Assembly: GCA_015490315.1 (NCBI GenBank)
Contig: WFYB01000225.1
Location: 1 to 6,627 of the forward strand
Source of the DNA: Sulfurovum sp.
GTDB taxonomy: Bacteria; Campylobacterota; Campylobacteria; Campylobacterales; Sulfurovaceae
Reading direction: 5' to 3'
Length of the DNA: 6,627 bases
How positions within the stretch are numbered: the stretch's first letter is position 1; every line of letters starts with the position of its first letter. Of the stretch, positions 1-6,589 are shown piece by piece. A program made the translations under genes and the position numbers. The notes beneath the pieces are model-generated. The model ran no database searches and was not told the origin of the DNA. It saw nothing but the letters and a program-made list of their open reading frames with translations.

Positions 1-1154
1 ATCTGCTGTGCGCCAAAGAGTGGCTTGGAGCCTACTGTCGCCATGGCAAAGGAGGGGATGAAGCGGGCGAGATGTTTGATAGCGCTTTGGGTACGTGTAC
101 GGGTCTCCTCTTCGCTCCAGTTACTGATGATCTTATCCATGAGGTTTTGCGGCAGCTGCGGCTGGCAGCTTTGTGGGGTGTTGGCGACGAGTCCCTCTTC
201 GTAGAGGGTGATCTCTTTGGTCATGCCGTGAAGCTGGAAGTATCCCTGAGGGTAGGGGGTGAACTGCCCCATGCCGCGCGGTGTACCCCGCTCCCCGTGA
301 AAGACGATCTCCGGCCAGAGATGCTTGCACTCTCTCTCCCAGTGGCTGACATAGGCGGCCTTGAACTCTACCATGCGCTCACAGGGCACACCGATCATAT
401 CGTCTATCTTGCCGGTGAGAAACCCTGCGGCATTTATCAAATAGTCAAAGTGCTTTTGGCTTGGCTGCCCGTTCTGGACGGCGGTGATCTTCCATCCGCT
501 ATCGCTTTTGTCTATCTGTGTGACTTCTGTCTCAAGTCTTAGATCAACATTGGGCATCTCGGAGAGAGCGAGCATCTCTCCTGCACCGATACGAAAGAGG
601 TTGAGCCCATACTCCTGTACGAGGATGACAGGAAACTGTATGGCATCCAGATCGACCTCGTGGGCAAAGGGGATCATCCACTCATCAGGTCTCTGCGGAT
701 GGGGTACGATCGGGCGTTTTTTGAGTGACTCTATCGTCTCTTTGTCATAGAGCCTGAAGTAGTCTTCAGGCTTTCCGAGCACTTCATTGGCGGGGTCTTG
801 CGCGATGAGTGCCCGGTAGTGTACCGTGAGCTTCTCCAGTCTTGGCAAAAGATGTGCCATAGAGCGGGAGCAGTAGGCGGGCAGGGCAGTGATGGTCGGA
901 CGGTGATCTACGCCGTGCGGATAGAGTCTGGCAAAGGCGATGGACTGTTCAAGGAGCTTGATGCACTGCTCATCACTGATCTCGGGATAGAGGTTTCCCC
1001 CGGCATGCAGGTGACAAAAGGGCGGACCGCTCACAAGGCTCGATGCCTTCTCATAGAGTGTGATCTGCGCACCTGTACGAGAGAGCAGCAGGGCTGCTGT
1101 AGAGCCTGCGATGCCGCCGCCGATGATCGCTATCTTTGCTTGTGTAGCAGACAT
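1..1154 (-). CDS. FAD-dependent oxidoreductase, DAO-like fold (3' end cut off by window edge)
   Basis: This is a minus-strand gene that starts with ATG at 1154 and is open through 384 codons to the left edge, so its C-terminus is missing. Residues 8-17 form a beta strand and the dinucleotide-binding glycine motif (IIGGGIAG, G12, G14 and G17), followed by an acidic residue at the end of the second strand (E35 in LYEK), which is where these proteins bind the FAD ribose. A second flavin-family signature, INAAGF, lies at residues 240-245. The visible end (GSKPLFGAQQ) resembles the C-terminal FAD-contact region of DAO-family flavoproteins. The PPFCHLHAGGNLYPE stretch (44-58) looks like a conserved substrate or flavin contact, but I cannot name the substrate. 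It is probably cytoplasmic or membrane-peripheral, since no signal peptide or transmembrane segment is visible. The start is supported by AAGGA five bases upstream. It follows the Gph gene by 34 bases and is probably co-transcribed with it. The exact reaction is unknown; an amine, amino-acid or hydroxy-acid dehydrogenase would fit the fold. Confidence 0.85.
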   Translation of the reverse strand, partial: MSATQAKIAIIGGGIAGSTAALLLSRTGAQITLYEKASSLVSGPPFCHLHAGGNLYPEISDEQCIKLLEQSIAFARLYPHGVDHRPTITALPAYCSRSMAHLLPRLEKLTVHYRALIAQDPANEVLGKPEDYFRLYDKETIESLKKRPIVPHPQRPDEWMIPFAHEVDLDAIQFPVILVQEYGLNLFRIGAGEMLALSEMPNVDLRLETEVTQIDKSDSGWKITAVQNGQPSQKHFDYLINAAGFLTGKIDDMIGVPCERMVEFKAAYVSHWERECKHLWPEIVFHGERGTPRGMGQFTPYPQGYFQLHGMTKEITLYEEGLVANTPQSCQPQLPQNLMDKIISNWSEEETRTRTQSAIKHLARFIPSFAMATVGSKPLFGAQQ

Positions 1155-1159
1155 TTGTT

Positions 1160-1164
1160 TCCTT
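1160..1164 (-). promoter_or_regulatory. Shine-Dalgarno of the FAD oxidoreductase
   Basis: On the minus strand AAGGA precedes the ATG at 1154 by five bases. It is the only good ribosome-binding match near the N-terminus and fixes the start just ahead of the glycine-rich FAD motif. Confidence 0.7.
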
Positions 1165-1169
1165 TTTCC

Positions 1170-1189
1170 ATTGGGGTACCAATATACCC
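1170..1189 (-). other. Two overlapping short inverted repeats in the gph-oxidoreductase gap
   Basis: ATTGG (1170-1174) pairs with CCAAT (1179-1183) across a four-base loop. GGGTA (1174-1178) pairs with TACCC (1185-1189) across a six-base gap. The two stems share bases, so only one can form at a time. They lie between the Gph stop codon and the ribosome-binding site of the oxidoreductase. There is no T-tract, so this is not a standard terminator. A processing or translation-tuning hairpin is possible, but five-base stems are weak and could be chance. Confidence 0.25.
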
Positions 1190-1866
1190 TACAGGATATT
1201 TAATAACTCTTTGAAATTATCTATCACAACGGTTGGTTGATGTACTCTGATATCTTCACCATAATTATACCCATAAGTCACGCCTACCGAGTCCATGCCG
1301 CAGGCGTTGGCGGCGAGGATGTCGTTTTTTGAGTCGCCTACCATGAGAGTTTCGCCAACTCCATATCCCAAGGTGCTGCAAACATGCAGCAGTGGGGAGG
1401 GATCGGGCTTTTTGAGCGGTAGTGAGTCTCCGCCGACAGTGTAGTCAAAGAGATCGGAGAGGGAGAGCTTCTCAAGGATCGGCGCGACAAAGCCGTAGGG
1501 CTTGTTGGTGACGATGGCGAGGGTGTAGCCCTCTGCCTTGAGTCTGGCAAGCGTCTCGGGTACTCCCTCATAGGCATAGGTCTCTTCGCAGAGGTGCTCA
1601 CGGTAGTACGTCATAAATGCCGAGAGTGCCTTCTCAAAAAGTCCGCTATCGATACTCTCATCCTCTATGTCACATTTGCCAAGCAGTGCACGTTTGACCA
1701 GCATCTGCGCACCGTTGCCAACCCAGTGGTGGATCGTCTCAAGATCATAGGAGTCGAGCCCAAAGGTCTCAAGCATCCTGTTGACCGCATATGCCAGATC
1801 GGGGGCAGAGTCTATCAGTGTGCCGTCCAGATCAAAGAGTATCAAATCTTTATTATGAAGCTTCAT
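1189..1866 (-). CDS. gph: Phosphoglycolate phosphatase-like HAD hydrolase
   Basis: This 225-residue cytoplasmic HAD-superfamily phosphatase has all four motifs. Motif I is FDLDGTLIDS, with nucleophile D12 and acid/base D14. Motif II is IVTNKP with T120. Motif III is the lysine in LKKPDP (K152/K153). Motif IV is MVGDSKNDI, with the Mg-binding acids D178 and D182. A helical cap domain occupies roughly residues 20-100, between motifs I and II. The length and the GVTYGYNYGEDI stretch (195-206) are typical of Gph, which dephosphorylates 2-phosphoglycolate formed by Rubisco side reactions or DNA repair. Substrate choice cannot be proved from motifs, and pyrophosphatase or other sugar-phosphatase activity is possible. 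It is the first gene of a minus-strand pair with the FAD oxidoreductase. The ATG at 1866 has no clear Shine-Dalgarno, and a consensus promoter places the transcript start almost on it. A TTG at codon 8 (1845) is an alternative start that would keep every motif. Confidence 0.9.
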   Translation of the reverse strand: MKLHNKDLILFDLDGTLIDSAPDLAYAVNRMLETFGLDSYDLETIHHWVGNGAQMLVKRALLGKCDIEDESIDSGLFEKALSAFMTYYREHLCEETYAYEGVPETLARLKAEGYTLAIVTNKPYGFVAPILEKLSLSDLFDYTVGGDSLPLKKPDPSPLLHVCSTLGYGVGETLMVGDSKNDILAANACGMDSVGVTYGYNYGEDIRVHQPTVVIDNFKELLNIL

Positions 1867-1873
1867 GTTTCGG

Positions 1874-1901
1874 ATTATACAGATTTAAGGTAAAATGTCA
1901 A
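1874..1901 (-). promoter_or_regulatory. Consensus sigma-70 promoter of gph (leaderless layout)
   Basis: On the minus strand a perfect TTGACA (1901-1896) and a perfect TATAAT (1879-1874) are separated by 16 bases. Only seven bases lie between the -10 box and the gph ATG at 1866, so transcription should begin at about 1866-1868 and leave essentially no 5' leader. The two boxes are read directly; the start point is inferred from usual spacing. Confidence 0.75.
1891..1896 (+). promoter_or_regulatory. Possible -10 element of truD
   Basis: TAAAAT on the plus strand lies 40 bases before the truD ATG and would give a leader of about 34 bases. No convincing -35 box is present, which is common in Campylobacterota. 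The site sits inside the spacer and -35 region of the opposing gph promoter, so the two promoters would compete for the same DNA. Support is weak beyond position and composition. Confidence 0.3.
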
Positions 1902-1936
1902 TCAAAATAATCTATTTCAAGTAACAGCAGCCAAAT

Positions 1937-3007
1937 ATGAAACCCATCTACCCACTCAATGTCAAAAATGAATTTGTCTTCAACTCTTCTCCCAGAGATT
2001 TTATCGTCGAGGAGATACCACTCTATGCATTTAGCGGTGAGGGGGAGCACCTCGTCGCCAAAGTACGCAAGAAGGATATGACGACATGGGAGATGCTAAG
2101 TGTGTTAGCCAATCATCTGGGTATCCGCAGGCGGGACATCGGCTATGCAGGGCTCAAAGATAAGCATGCGATGACCATCCAGTATATCTCCCTGCCCGCA
2201 AAGCTCGAAGAGAGACTCTCGGGCTTTGCCCACGAGAAGATCAAGATCCTCGATACCACCAGACACAACAATAAAATACGTATGGGACACCTCAAGGGCA
2301 ACCGCTTTGAGATACGGCTAAAAAAGGTGCTGGGCGTACAGAAAGATAAACTCGACTCCGTACTGGCATGGATAGACAAGCACGGGGTACCCAACTACTT
2401 TGGCAATCAGCGCTTCGGTACCAAGGGTGACAACTGGCTAGAGGGCAAAAAGCTAATCGAAGGCACCCTCAAGATGCGTGACAAAAAGACCCGTGAGTTT
2501 CTGATGGGCTCCTATCAGAGCTATCTCTTCAACAAATGGCTTGCCAAACGGATGGAGATCAATCTGCTGCTGCAGGAGTTTGGCGAAGCGGAGGCGGAGA
2601 AGATCATGGGGCTGGATGAGGGTACGCTCAAAGGCACCAAAGATCAGGAGCATTTCTACAAAATCCTTCAAGGGGATCTGATGATGCACTACCCCTACGG
2701 CAGAGTTTTTGAAGCAGAAGATACAGCCAAAGAGGCGGCGCGTTTCGCTACCAAAGATACGGCACCCACAGGACTGATCCCCGGCACCAAGACCAAAAGG
2801 GCAACTGGCTCAGCTGCCGTGATCGAATCACAATATGACGAAGCACTGCCGCTGAATGGTGCCAGACGCTACGCATGGATACAGGTAGAGGATATCAAGA
2901 AAGAATACATCTCGGAGCGCGCACACTACGAACTCTCCTTCACCCTCCCCAAAGGAAGCTACGCGACCAATGTGTTGGATGTGCTGCGCGGATCGAATGA
3001 ATTTTAA
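1937..3007 (+). CDS. truD: tRNA pseudouridine(13) synthase TruD
   Basis: This 356-residue enzyme isomerises uridine 13 of tRNA (notably tRNA-Glu in E. coli) to pseudouridine in the cytoplasm. The catalytic aspartate is D75 in GYAGLKDKHA (69-78), the TruD signature. NYFGNQRFG (153-161) is the second strongly conserved family block. The C-terminal FTLPKGSYAT (335-344) matches the usual end of the catalytic domain. The N-terminus (SSPRDFIVEEIP, residues 17-28) is the typical TruD opening. The length is normal for the family and no key residue is missing. The ATG at 1937 is the first start after an in-frame TAA at 1922, but there is no good Shine-Dalgarno, so translation may be modest. The gene is divergent from gph and is followed after 70 bases by a separately promoted lipoprotein operon. 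Its G+C content is about 52% in a hand-counted 60-base sample at 2401-2460. Confidence 0.95.
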   Translation: MKPIYPLNVKNEFVFNSSPRDFIVEEIPLYAFSGEGEHLVAKVRKKDMTTWEMLSVLANHLGIRRRDIGYAGLKDKHAMTIQYISLPAKLEERLSGFAHEKIKILDTTRHNNKIRMGHLKGNRFEIRLKKVLGVQKDKLDSVLAWIDKHGVPNYFGNQRFGTKGDNWLEGKKLIEGTLKMRDKKTREFLMGSYQSYLFNKWLAKRMEINLLLQEFGEAEAEKIMGLDEGTLKGTKDQEHFYKILQGDLMMHYPYGRVFEAEDTAKEAARFATKDTAPTGLIPGTKTKRATGSAAVIESQYDEALPLNGARRYAWIQVEDIKKEYISERAHYELSFTLPKGSYATNVLDVLRGSNEF

Positions 3008-3022
3008 AGAAAATTGAAGAAT

Positions 3023-3043
3023 TTGACATTTTTTTGCTATTAT
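3023..3043 (+). promoter_or_regulatory. Promoter of the metallopeptidase-lipoprotein operon
   Basis: TTGACA (3023-3028) runs into a seven-base T-tract and then TGC-TATTAT (3035-3043), an extended -10 element. The TTGACA is too close (nine bases) to act as a canonical -35 for this -10. The T-rich block with an extended -10 is, however, the usual sigma-70 pattern of Campylobacterota. Transcription would start near 3050, leaving a leader of about 28 bases. It lies just 15 bases after the truD stop codon, so the lipoprotein genes need not depend on truD read-through. Confidence 0.65.
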
Positions 3044-3060
3044 CATGTTAATCAAGTTAT

Positions 3061-3066
3061 AAAGGA
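3061..3066 (+). promoter_or_regulatory. Ribosome-binding site of the metallopeptidase lipoprotein
   Basis: AAAGGA lies 11 bases before the ATG at 3078, slightly further than ideal. It supports that start over the next in-frame ATG (3099), which would remove the only positive charge of the signal peptide. Confidence 0.5.
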
Positions 3067-3077
3067 TAAAAAATAAG

Positions 3078-5048
3078 ATGCCTATAAATTATAAATGTAT
3101 GTCTTTGGTTGTAGCTTCTACGCTCTTGGTCGGTTGCGGAGGTGGTGGAAGTACGACTCCAAATAGTTCCTCATCTGCAACACTCAACCATACACCTGTA
3201 GCAGATAATAAGAGTGTAACAGTCAATGAAGACGGTAGTGTGAATATAACGCTAAGCGGTAGTGATGTAGACGGAGATACTCTGACATACAGCTATACAC
3301 AGCCTGCGCACGGTACACTAAGCGGCACTGTCCCAAATCTGACCTACGCACCTGCTGCTGGCTATAGTGGTAGTGACAGTTTTACCTATACTGCCAATGA
3401 TGGTACAGTTGATTCTGCACCGGCGACGGTGAGGATTGATGTGGTTGGAAAGCAAACGATCAATGTATCTACGCTGCCTTATGTAAAAAATCTAGGCAAG
3501 CAAAGCAGCATTATCGCTTCAGTAAATATGGGAAACCAACCCAAAAGTCTCTATATCCTTTTGACCAATGAGAGCTACAGCATATCTGCATCTGCAACTA
3601 TTTCACACAATGCAAAAATAGTAGCAGTTGCAAAAAAAAGTAAAATTTATAATCCTTTAAACGATAAGATCTCTCCTAAAATTATTCGTGACCCCGCCTA
3701 TGTTCAGGCATTTAATGACAAAGCAAAAAAATTGCTTCAAAAAAGCAGAGATACTGACTACCAAGCTAAAAAAATAAATATAGTAAGAGAAGAAAAAGAT
3801 ATTGCAGGCAGCAGCACAGCATCTTTTTGTACTGAAATAGATCAAAATACTAGAGACTGTATTAGCCAAACTAACGCAACAGCTAGAAAAGTAGTTTCTG
3901 GTATCACAACACCATTTGGATCCAAAACACTCAATATATGGGTCTCTGATGACAGCTTTGACAGTGGCTCGGGATGCAGCAAGGCAAGGTGTGTCACACA
4001 GTCTATGGTAGATGCATTGGCGGATCAGTTTTTGAAAGCTGGGTCGGATAATGATATCTATGACTGGGTGAGCAATATTTACGGAGAGGAGTGGGGCAGC
4101 GATGCACAGGCAAAATATGGTAACCTCATTGCTGCCAATAATGAGATAACAATCCTTCTGACCGATATCGAGAATGACAACAGCCCCAACGGTGGCACCA
4201 TAGGGTTCTTCCATCCGAAGGATAACTATGATCGCAGTAGTGTAAGTGGTTCAAATGAACGGATCATGTTCTATGCAGATGCTGTGATGTTTGCCAATAC
4301 GGATAATAATGGTTTCTGGCAAAAAGAGATGTACTCAACACTCGCACATGAGTTTCAGCATATGATCCACTTCTACCAAAAATCTGTTTTGCTTGATGCC
4401 GATGATGATACCTGGATCAATGAGATGCTCTCCGAGACGACAGAAGATCTTATCGCTACCAAGATTGAGCATACTGGCCCTAGAGGTGTGGATCCTGCGG
4501 ATGGCAGTGCAGGCAGCAGTGGTAATATAAAAGGAAGATACCCTCTTTTTAATGAAAACAACACACTCTCTCTGACTTCATGGAGTAATACCCTTGCCAA
4601 TTACTCAGAAGTAAGTGCATTTGGTACTTTTCTGGTACGCAACTATGGCGGTGCCAAAGTACTGCATGATATTGTCTATAACAGTTTGCAGGATGAAGAT
4701 GCTGTGATGGATGCAGTACACCAAACACCGCAGGGCAAAGGGAAAACATTTGCAGATCTGCTTAGAGAGTGGGGTATTGCTGTAATGTTCTCTGATGATG
4801 ACAATCTACAGGATCTGCCGACCTACAATACAGGTGATTTTACAGTTGATAGCTACAATAATAGTACCTATGAGTTGGGTTCTATCAATTTCTTCAACTA
4901 TGATCCTCAGCCTACATTGCAAACAGGTTCAGGTACAGTGGCACCACAAGGAAACTACTACTATAAGGTGGGTGAGAACTTGACAGGTGTAATTGATATA
5001 AATCTGAGCCTAAATGGTACAACCGAAGCTACGATTATTGTCAAATAG
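3078..5048 (+). CDS. Secreted lipoprotein zinc metallopeptidase (M30/hyicolysin-like) with cadherin-like domain
   Basis: This 656-residue lipoprotein begins with a short signal peptide ending in a lipobox (LVGC, lipidated C20). A flexible Gly/Ser/Thr tether (21-37) follows. Residues 38-122 are one cadherin-like/tandem-95 beta domain (NEDGSV, calcium-type DVDGD at 63-67, GSDSFTY...NDG). Residues about 125-250 are A+T- and lysine-rich and may be a pro-segment. The catalytic domain carries the zinc motif HEFQH (H424, E425, H428) and NEMLSE (448-453), whose E449 fits the third zinc ligand of gluzincins, 21 residues after H428. This spacing and the HEFQHMI wording suggest peptidase family M30. Four cysteines (C251, C261, C300, C305) could form two disulfides, consistent with an extracytoplasmic site. 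No C-terminal sorting signal is recognised. The gene has its own promoter and is followed 13 bases later by a second lipoprotein gene. The substrate is unknown; surface or environmental protein degradation is inferred. Confidence 0.85.
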   Translation: MPINYKCMSLVVASTLLVGCGGGGSTTPNSSSSATLNHTPVADNKSVTVNEDGSVNITLSGSDVDGDTLTYSYTQPAHGTLSGTVPNLTYAPAAGYSGSDSFTYTANDGTVDSAPATVRIDVVGKQTINVSTLPYVKNLGKQSSIIASVNMGNQPKSLYILLTNESYSISASATISHNAKIVAVAKKSKIYNPLNDKISPKIIRDPAYVQAFNDKAKKLLQKSRDTDYQAKKINIVREEKDIAGSSTASFCTEIDQNTRDCISQTNATARKVVSGITTPFGSKTLNIWVSDDSFDSGSGCSKARCVTQSMVDALADQFLKAGSDNDIYDWVSNIYGEEWGSDAQAKYGNLIAANNEITILLTDIENDNSPNGGTIGFFHPKDNYDRSSVSGSNERIMFYADAVMFANTDNNGFWQKEMYSTLAHEFQHMIHFYQKSVLLDADDDTWINEMLSETTEDLIATKIEHTGPRGVDPADGSAGSSGNIKGRYPLFNENNTLSLTSWSNTLANYSEVSAFGTFLVRNYGGAKVLHDIVYNSLQDEDAVMDAVHQTPQGKGKTFADLLREWGIAVMFSDDDNLQDLPTYNTGDFTVDSYNNSTYELGSINFFNYDPQPTLQTGSGTVAPQGNYYYKVGENLTGVIDINLSLNGTTEATIIVK

Positions 5049-5054
5049 AAGGAG
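5049..5054 (+). promoter_or_regulatory. Shine-Dalgarno that fixes the GTG start of the small lipoprotein
   Basis: AAGGAG immediately follows the TAG stop of the protease gene and sits seven bases before GTG at 5062. It is the best ribosome-binding site in the window. It argues for the GTG start rather than the in-frame ATG at 5014, which lies inside the protease gene and would not yield a normal signal peptide. Confidence 0.85.
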
Positions 5055-5061
5055 TATAGCA

Positions 5062-5349
5062 GTGAAAATATATACAGTTTTGGGTATTTTGGGATTAGGA
5101 GTGATGATGGGCTGCGCACAAAACGGTGATTTGGAACTTGAAGGGGGGCTTTATGTGAAAGGCTCTGAGCCGCATACCTATCTGGTCATTGAAGATCAAA
5201 AAAGCCATAAGATCTACAAGATACAGAATGCAAAAAGATTCAAATTGGGACAACGACAAAAGGAGATAGTCAAGCTCAAAGCAAAGCTTGTCAAAAAAGC
5301 TATTGGTCCTGGCTTTCCTGCAGTGGTGGAAGTCGTAGAGGTCAAATAG
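5062..5349 (+). CDS. Small lipoprotein of unknown function
   Basis: This gene encodes 95 residues from a GTG start at 5062. The N-terminus is a classic short lipoprotein signal: K2, a hydrophobic run, then VMMGC with C18 as the likely lipidated cysteine; methionine at -3 is less usual but tolerated. The mature part (about 78 residues) has alternating hydrophobic segments: GGLYVKG, TYLVIED, KIYKI, IVKLKAKLV, AVVEVVEV. This suggests a small all-beta barrel, possibly OB-like, with a lysine-rich centre. There are no catalytic motifs or further cysteines. I do not recognise a named family. It starts 13 bases after the metallopeptidase stop codon with a strong AAGGAG, so the two are almost certainly co-transcribed and translationally close. 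A role as an accessory to or inhibitor of the protease is only a guess from context. It converges on murA with 19 bases between stops. Confidence 0.75.
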   Translation: MKIYTVLGILGLGVMMGCAQNGDLELEGGLYVKGSEPHTYLVIEDQKSHKIYKIQNAKRFKLGQRQKEIVKLKAKLVKKAIGPGFPAVVEVVEVK

Positions 5350-5368
5350 ACTTCTGAGTGTTTTCGCG

Positions 5369-6589
5369 CTATTTACCGCTCTTTCTTACGATATCTGCAC
5401 CAAGCTTTGAGAGCTTGCCCTCTAGATCATCATAGCCTCTGTCAAGATGGTAGATTCGTCGGACGTTGGTCGTGCCTTCTGCAACGAGTGCGGCAAGTAC
5501 GAGGGCAGAGGAGGCTCTTAGATCAGTTGCCATCACATCTGCGCCATAGAGTCTGTCTACCCCTTTGACTGCAGCGATTGAACCTTTGAGCCAGATATCT
5601 GCACCAAGGCGGTTGAGCTCGCTTACATGCATAAATCTGTTCTCAAAAAGGCGCTCCTCGATCAGGCTTTCACCATCTGCCATGGTAGCGACTGCCATGA
5701 ACTGTGCCTGCATATCGGTCGGGAAGCCTGGATACTCTGTGGTGATGAGATTGACAGGACGGATCGTCTCGGCAGGGTGGATTGTGATCTTGTCACCTTC
5801 GATATCAAAACTGCACCCCATCGACTCAAGCTTGTCGATACTCGCACGGATATGTCCCGCATCGACCTTCTCAAGTGTGATAGATGAACCTGTAATGGCT
5901 CCGGCACAGAGGTAGGTACCCGCTTCAATACGGTCTGGGATGATCTCCACCTCTTTATATTGAAGCGGCTTACCTCCTGTACCTTCGATGCGCAGTTCGC
6001 TCGTACCGATCCCTTCGATGGTGACACCTGCATCACGGATCATCTCACACAGTTGTACCACTTCGGGCTCTTTGGCTGCGTTGATGATGGTCGTGGTGCC
6101 GTGTGCAAGTGCGGCTGCCATGACGATATTTTCGGTACCGCCTACGGTAATTTTGTCGAAGATGATCTTGGCACCCTTGAGACCCTCAGGGGCTTCTGCA
6201 CGGACATAACCGCCTTTGATCTCGATATGGGCACCCATCGCTTCGAGTGCTTTGAGGTGTAGGTCTATGGGGCGTTGACCGATGGCACAACCGCCGGGAA
6301 GGCTCACTTCACACTCGCCAAAACGCGCAAGGAGGGGACCAAGCACCAAGATAGAGGCACGCATCTGAGAGACGATCTCATAGACTGCTTTGGTAGAGTT
6401 GATCGCACCGTTGTTGATCTCGGCACGGGTGTTTTCGTGTGTGACTTCTGCACCAAGCATCCCAAGGAGCTTGAGAAGGGTACGGATATCTACAACATTA
6501 GGCAGGTTGGTCAGCCTCACCGGTTTGTCACTCAAAATCGTCGCTGCGATGATAGGCAGGGCAGCATTTTTGGCACCGCTGATTGTCAC
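5369..6589 (-). CDS. murA: UDP-N-acetylglucosamine 1-carboxyvinyltransferase MurA (5' end disturbed or cut)
   Basis: MurA transfers enolpyruvate from PEP to UDP-GlcNAc, the first committed cytoplasmic step of peptidoglycan synthesis. Counting from the GTG at 6589 (406 residues), the substrate-binding pair K7-N8 is in SGAKNAALP and R77 is in QMRAS. The PEP-reactive cysteine C101 is in PGGCAIGQRP; having Cys rather than Asp predicts fosfomycin sensitivity. Base D292 is in GFPTDMQAQ, and R384 is in HLDRGYDDLEGKL. All catalytic residues are present. Family members normally have about 15 more N-terminal residues. The frame continues upstream in good homology (INGGKKLKGS, codons down from 6619) but then meets TAG at 6622-6620. 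The GTG at 6589 is the only ordinary start after that stop and would drop a core beta strand. I therefore regard the true start as outside the window or altered. No promoter is visible. The gene is convergent with the small lipoprotein gene. Confidence 0.93.
   Translation of the reverse strand: MTISGAKNAALPIIAATILSDKPVRLTNLPNVVDIRTLLKLLGMLGAEVTHENTRAEINNGAINSTKAVYEIVSQMRASILVLGPLLARFGECEVSLPGGCAIGQRPIDLHLKALEAMGAHIEIKGGYVRAEAPEGLKGAKIIFDKITVGGTENIVMAAALAHGTTTIINAAKEPEVVQLCEMIRDAGVTIEGIGTSELRIEGTGGKPLQYKEVEIIPDRIEAGTYLCAGAITGSSITLEKVDAGHIRASIDKLESMGCSFDIEGDKITIHPAETIRPVNLITTEYPGFPTDMQAQFMAVATMADGESLIEERLFENRFMHVSELNRLGADIWLKGSIAAVKGVDRLYGADVMATDLRASSALVLAALVAEGTTNVRRIYHLDRGYDDLEGKLSKLGADIVRKSGK

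Noticed and set aside
72..1214. Plus-strand open frames at 72-542, 484-750 and 798-1214
   Set aside because: They lie opposite the continuous 384-codon FAD oxidoreductase frame, which has clear motifs; their translations show no domain logic.
3011..3024. Possible truD terminator (AAATT-GAAG-AATTT before a T-tract)
   Set aside because: The stem is five bases and almost all A-T, too weak, and the T-tract belongs to the next promoter.
3058..3063. TATAAA as an alternative -10 for the lipoprotein operon
   Set aside because: It overlaps the ribosome-binding site, so a transcript from it would lack that site; the extended -10 at 3035-3043 fits better.
3657..4214. Minus-strand open frame of 185 codons
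   Set aside because: It is antisense to the middle of the metallopeptidase, has no ribosome-binding site or recognisable domain, and its composition is that of a shadow frame.
4493..4525. GCAG-rich stretch resembling a short repeat
   Set aside because: It codes for a low-complexity Gly/Ser/Ala loop (DGSAGSSGN) and has no regular repeat unit.
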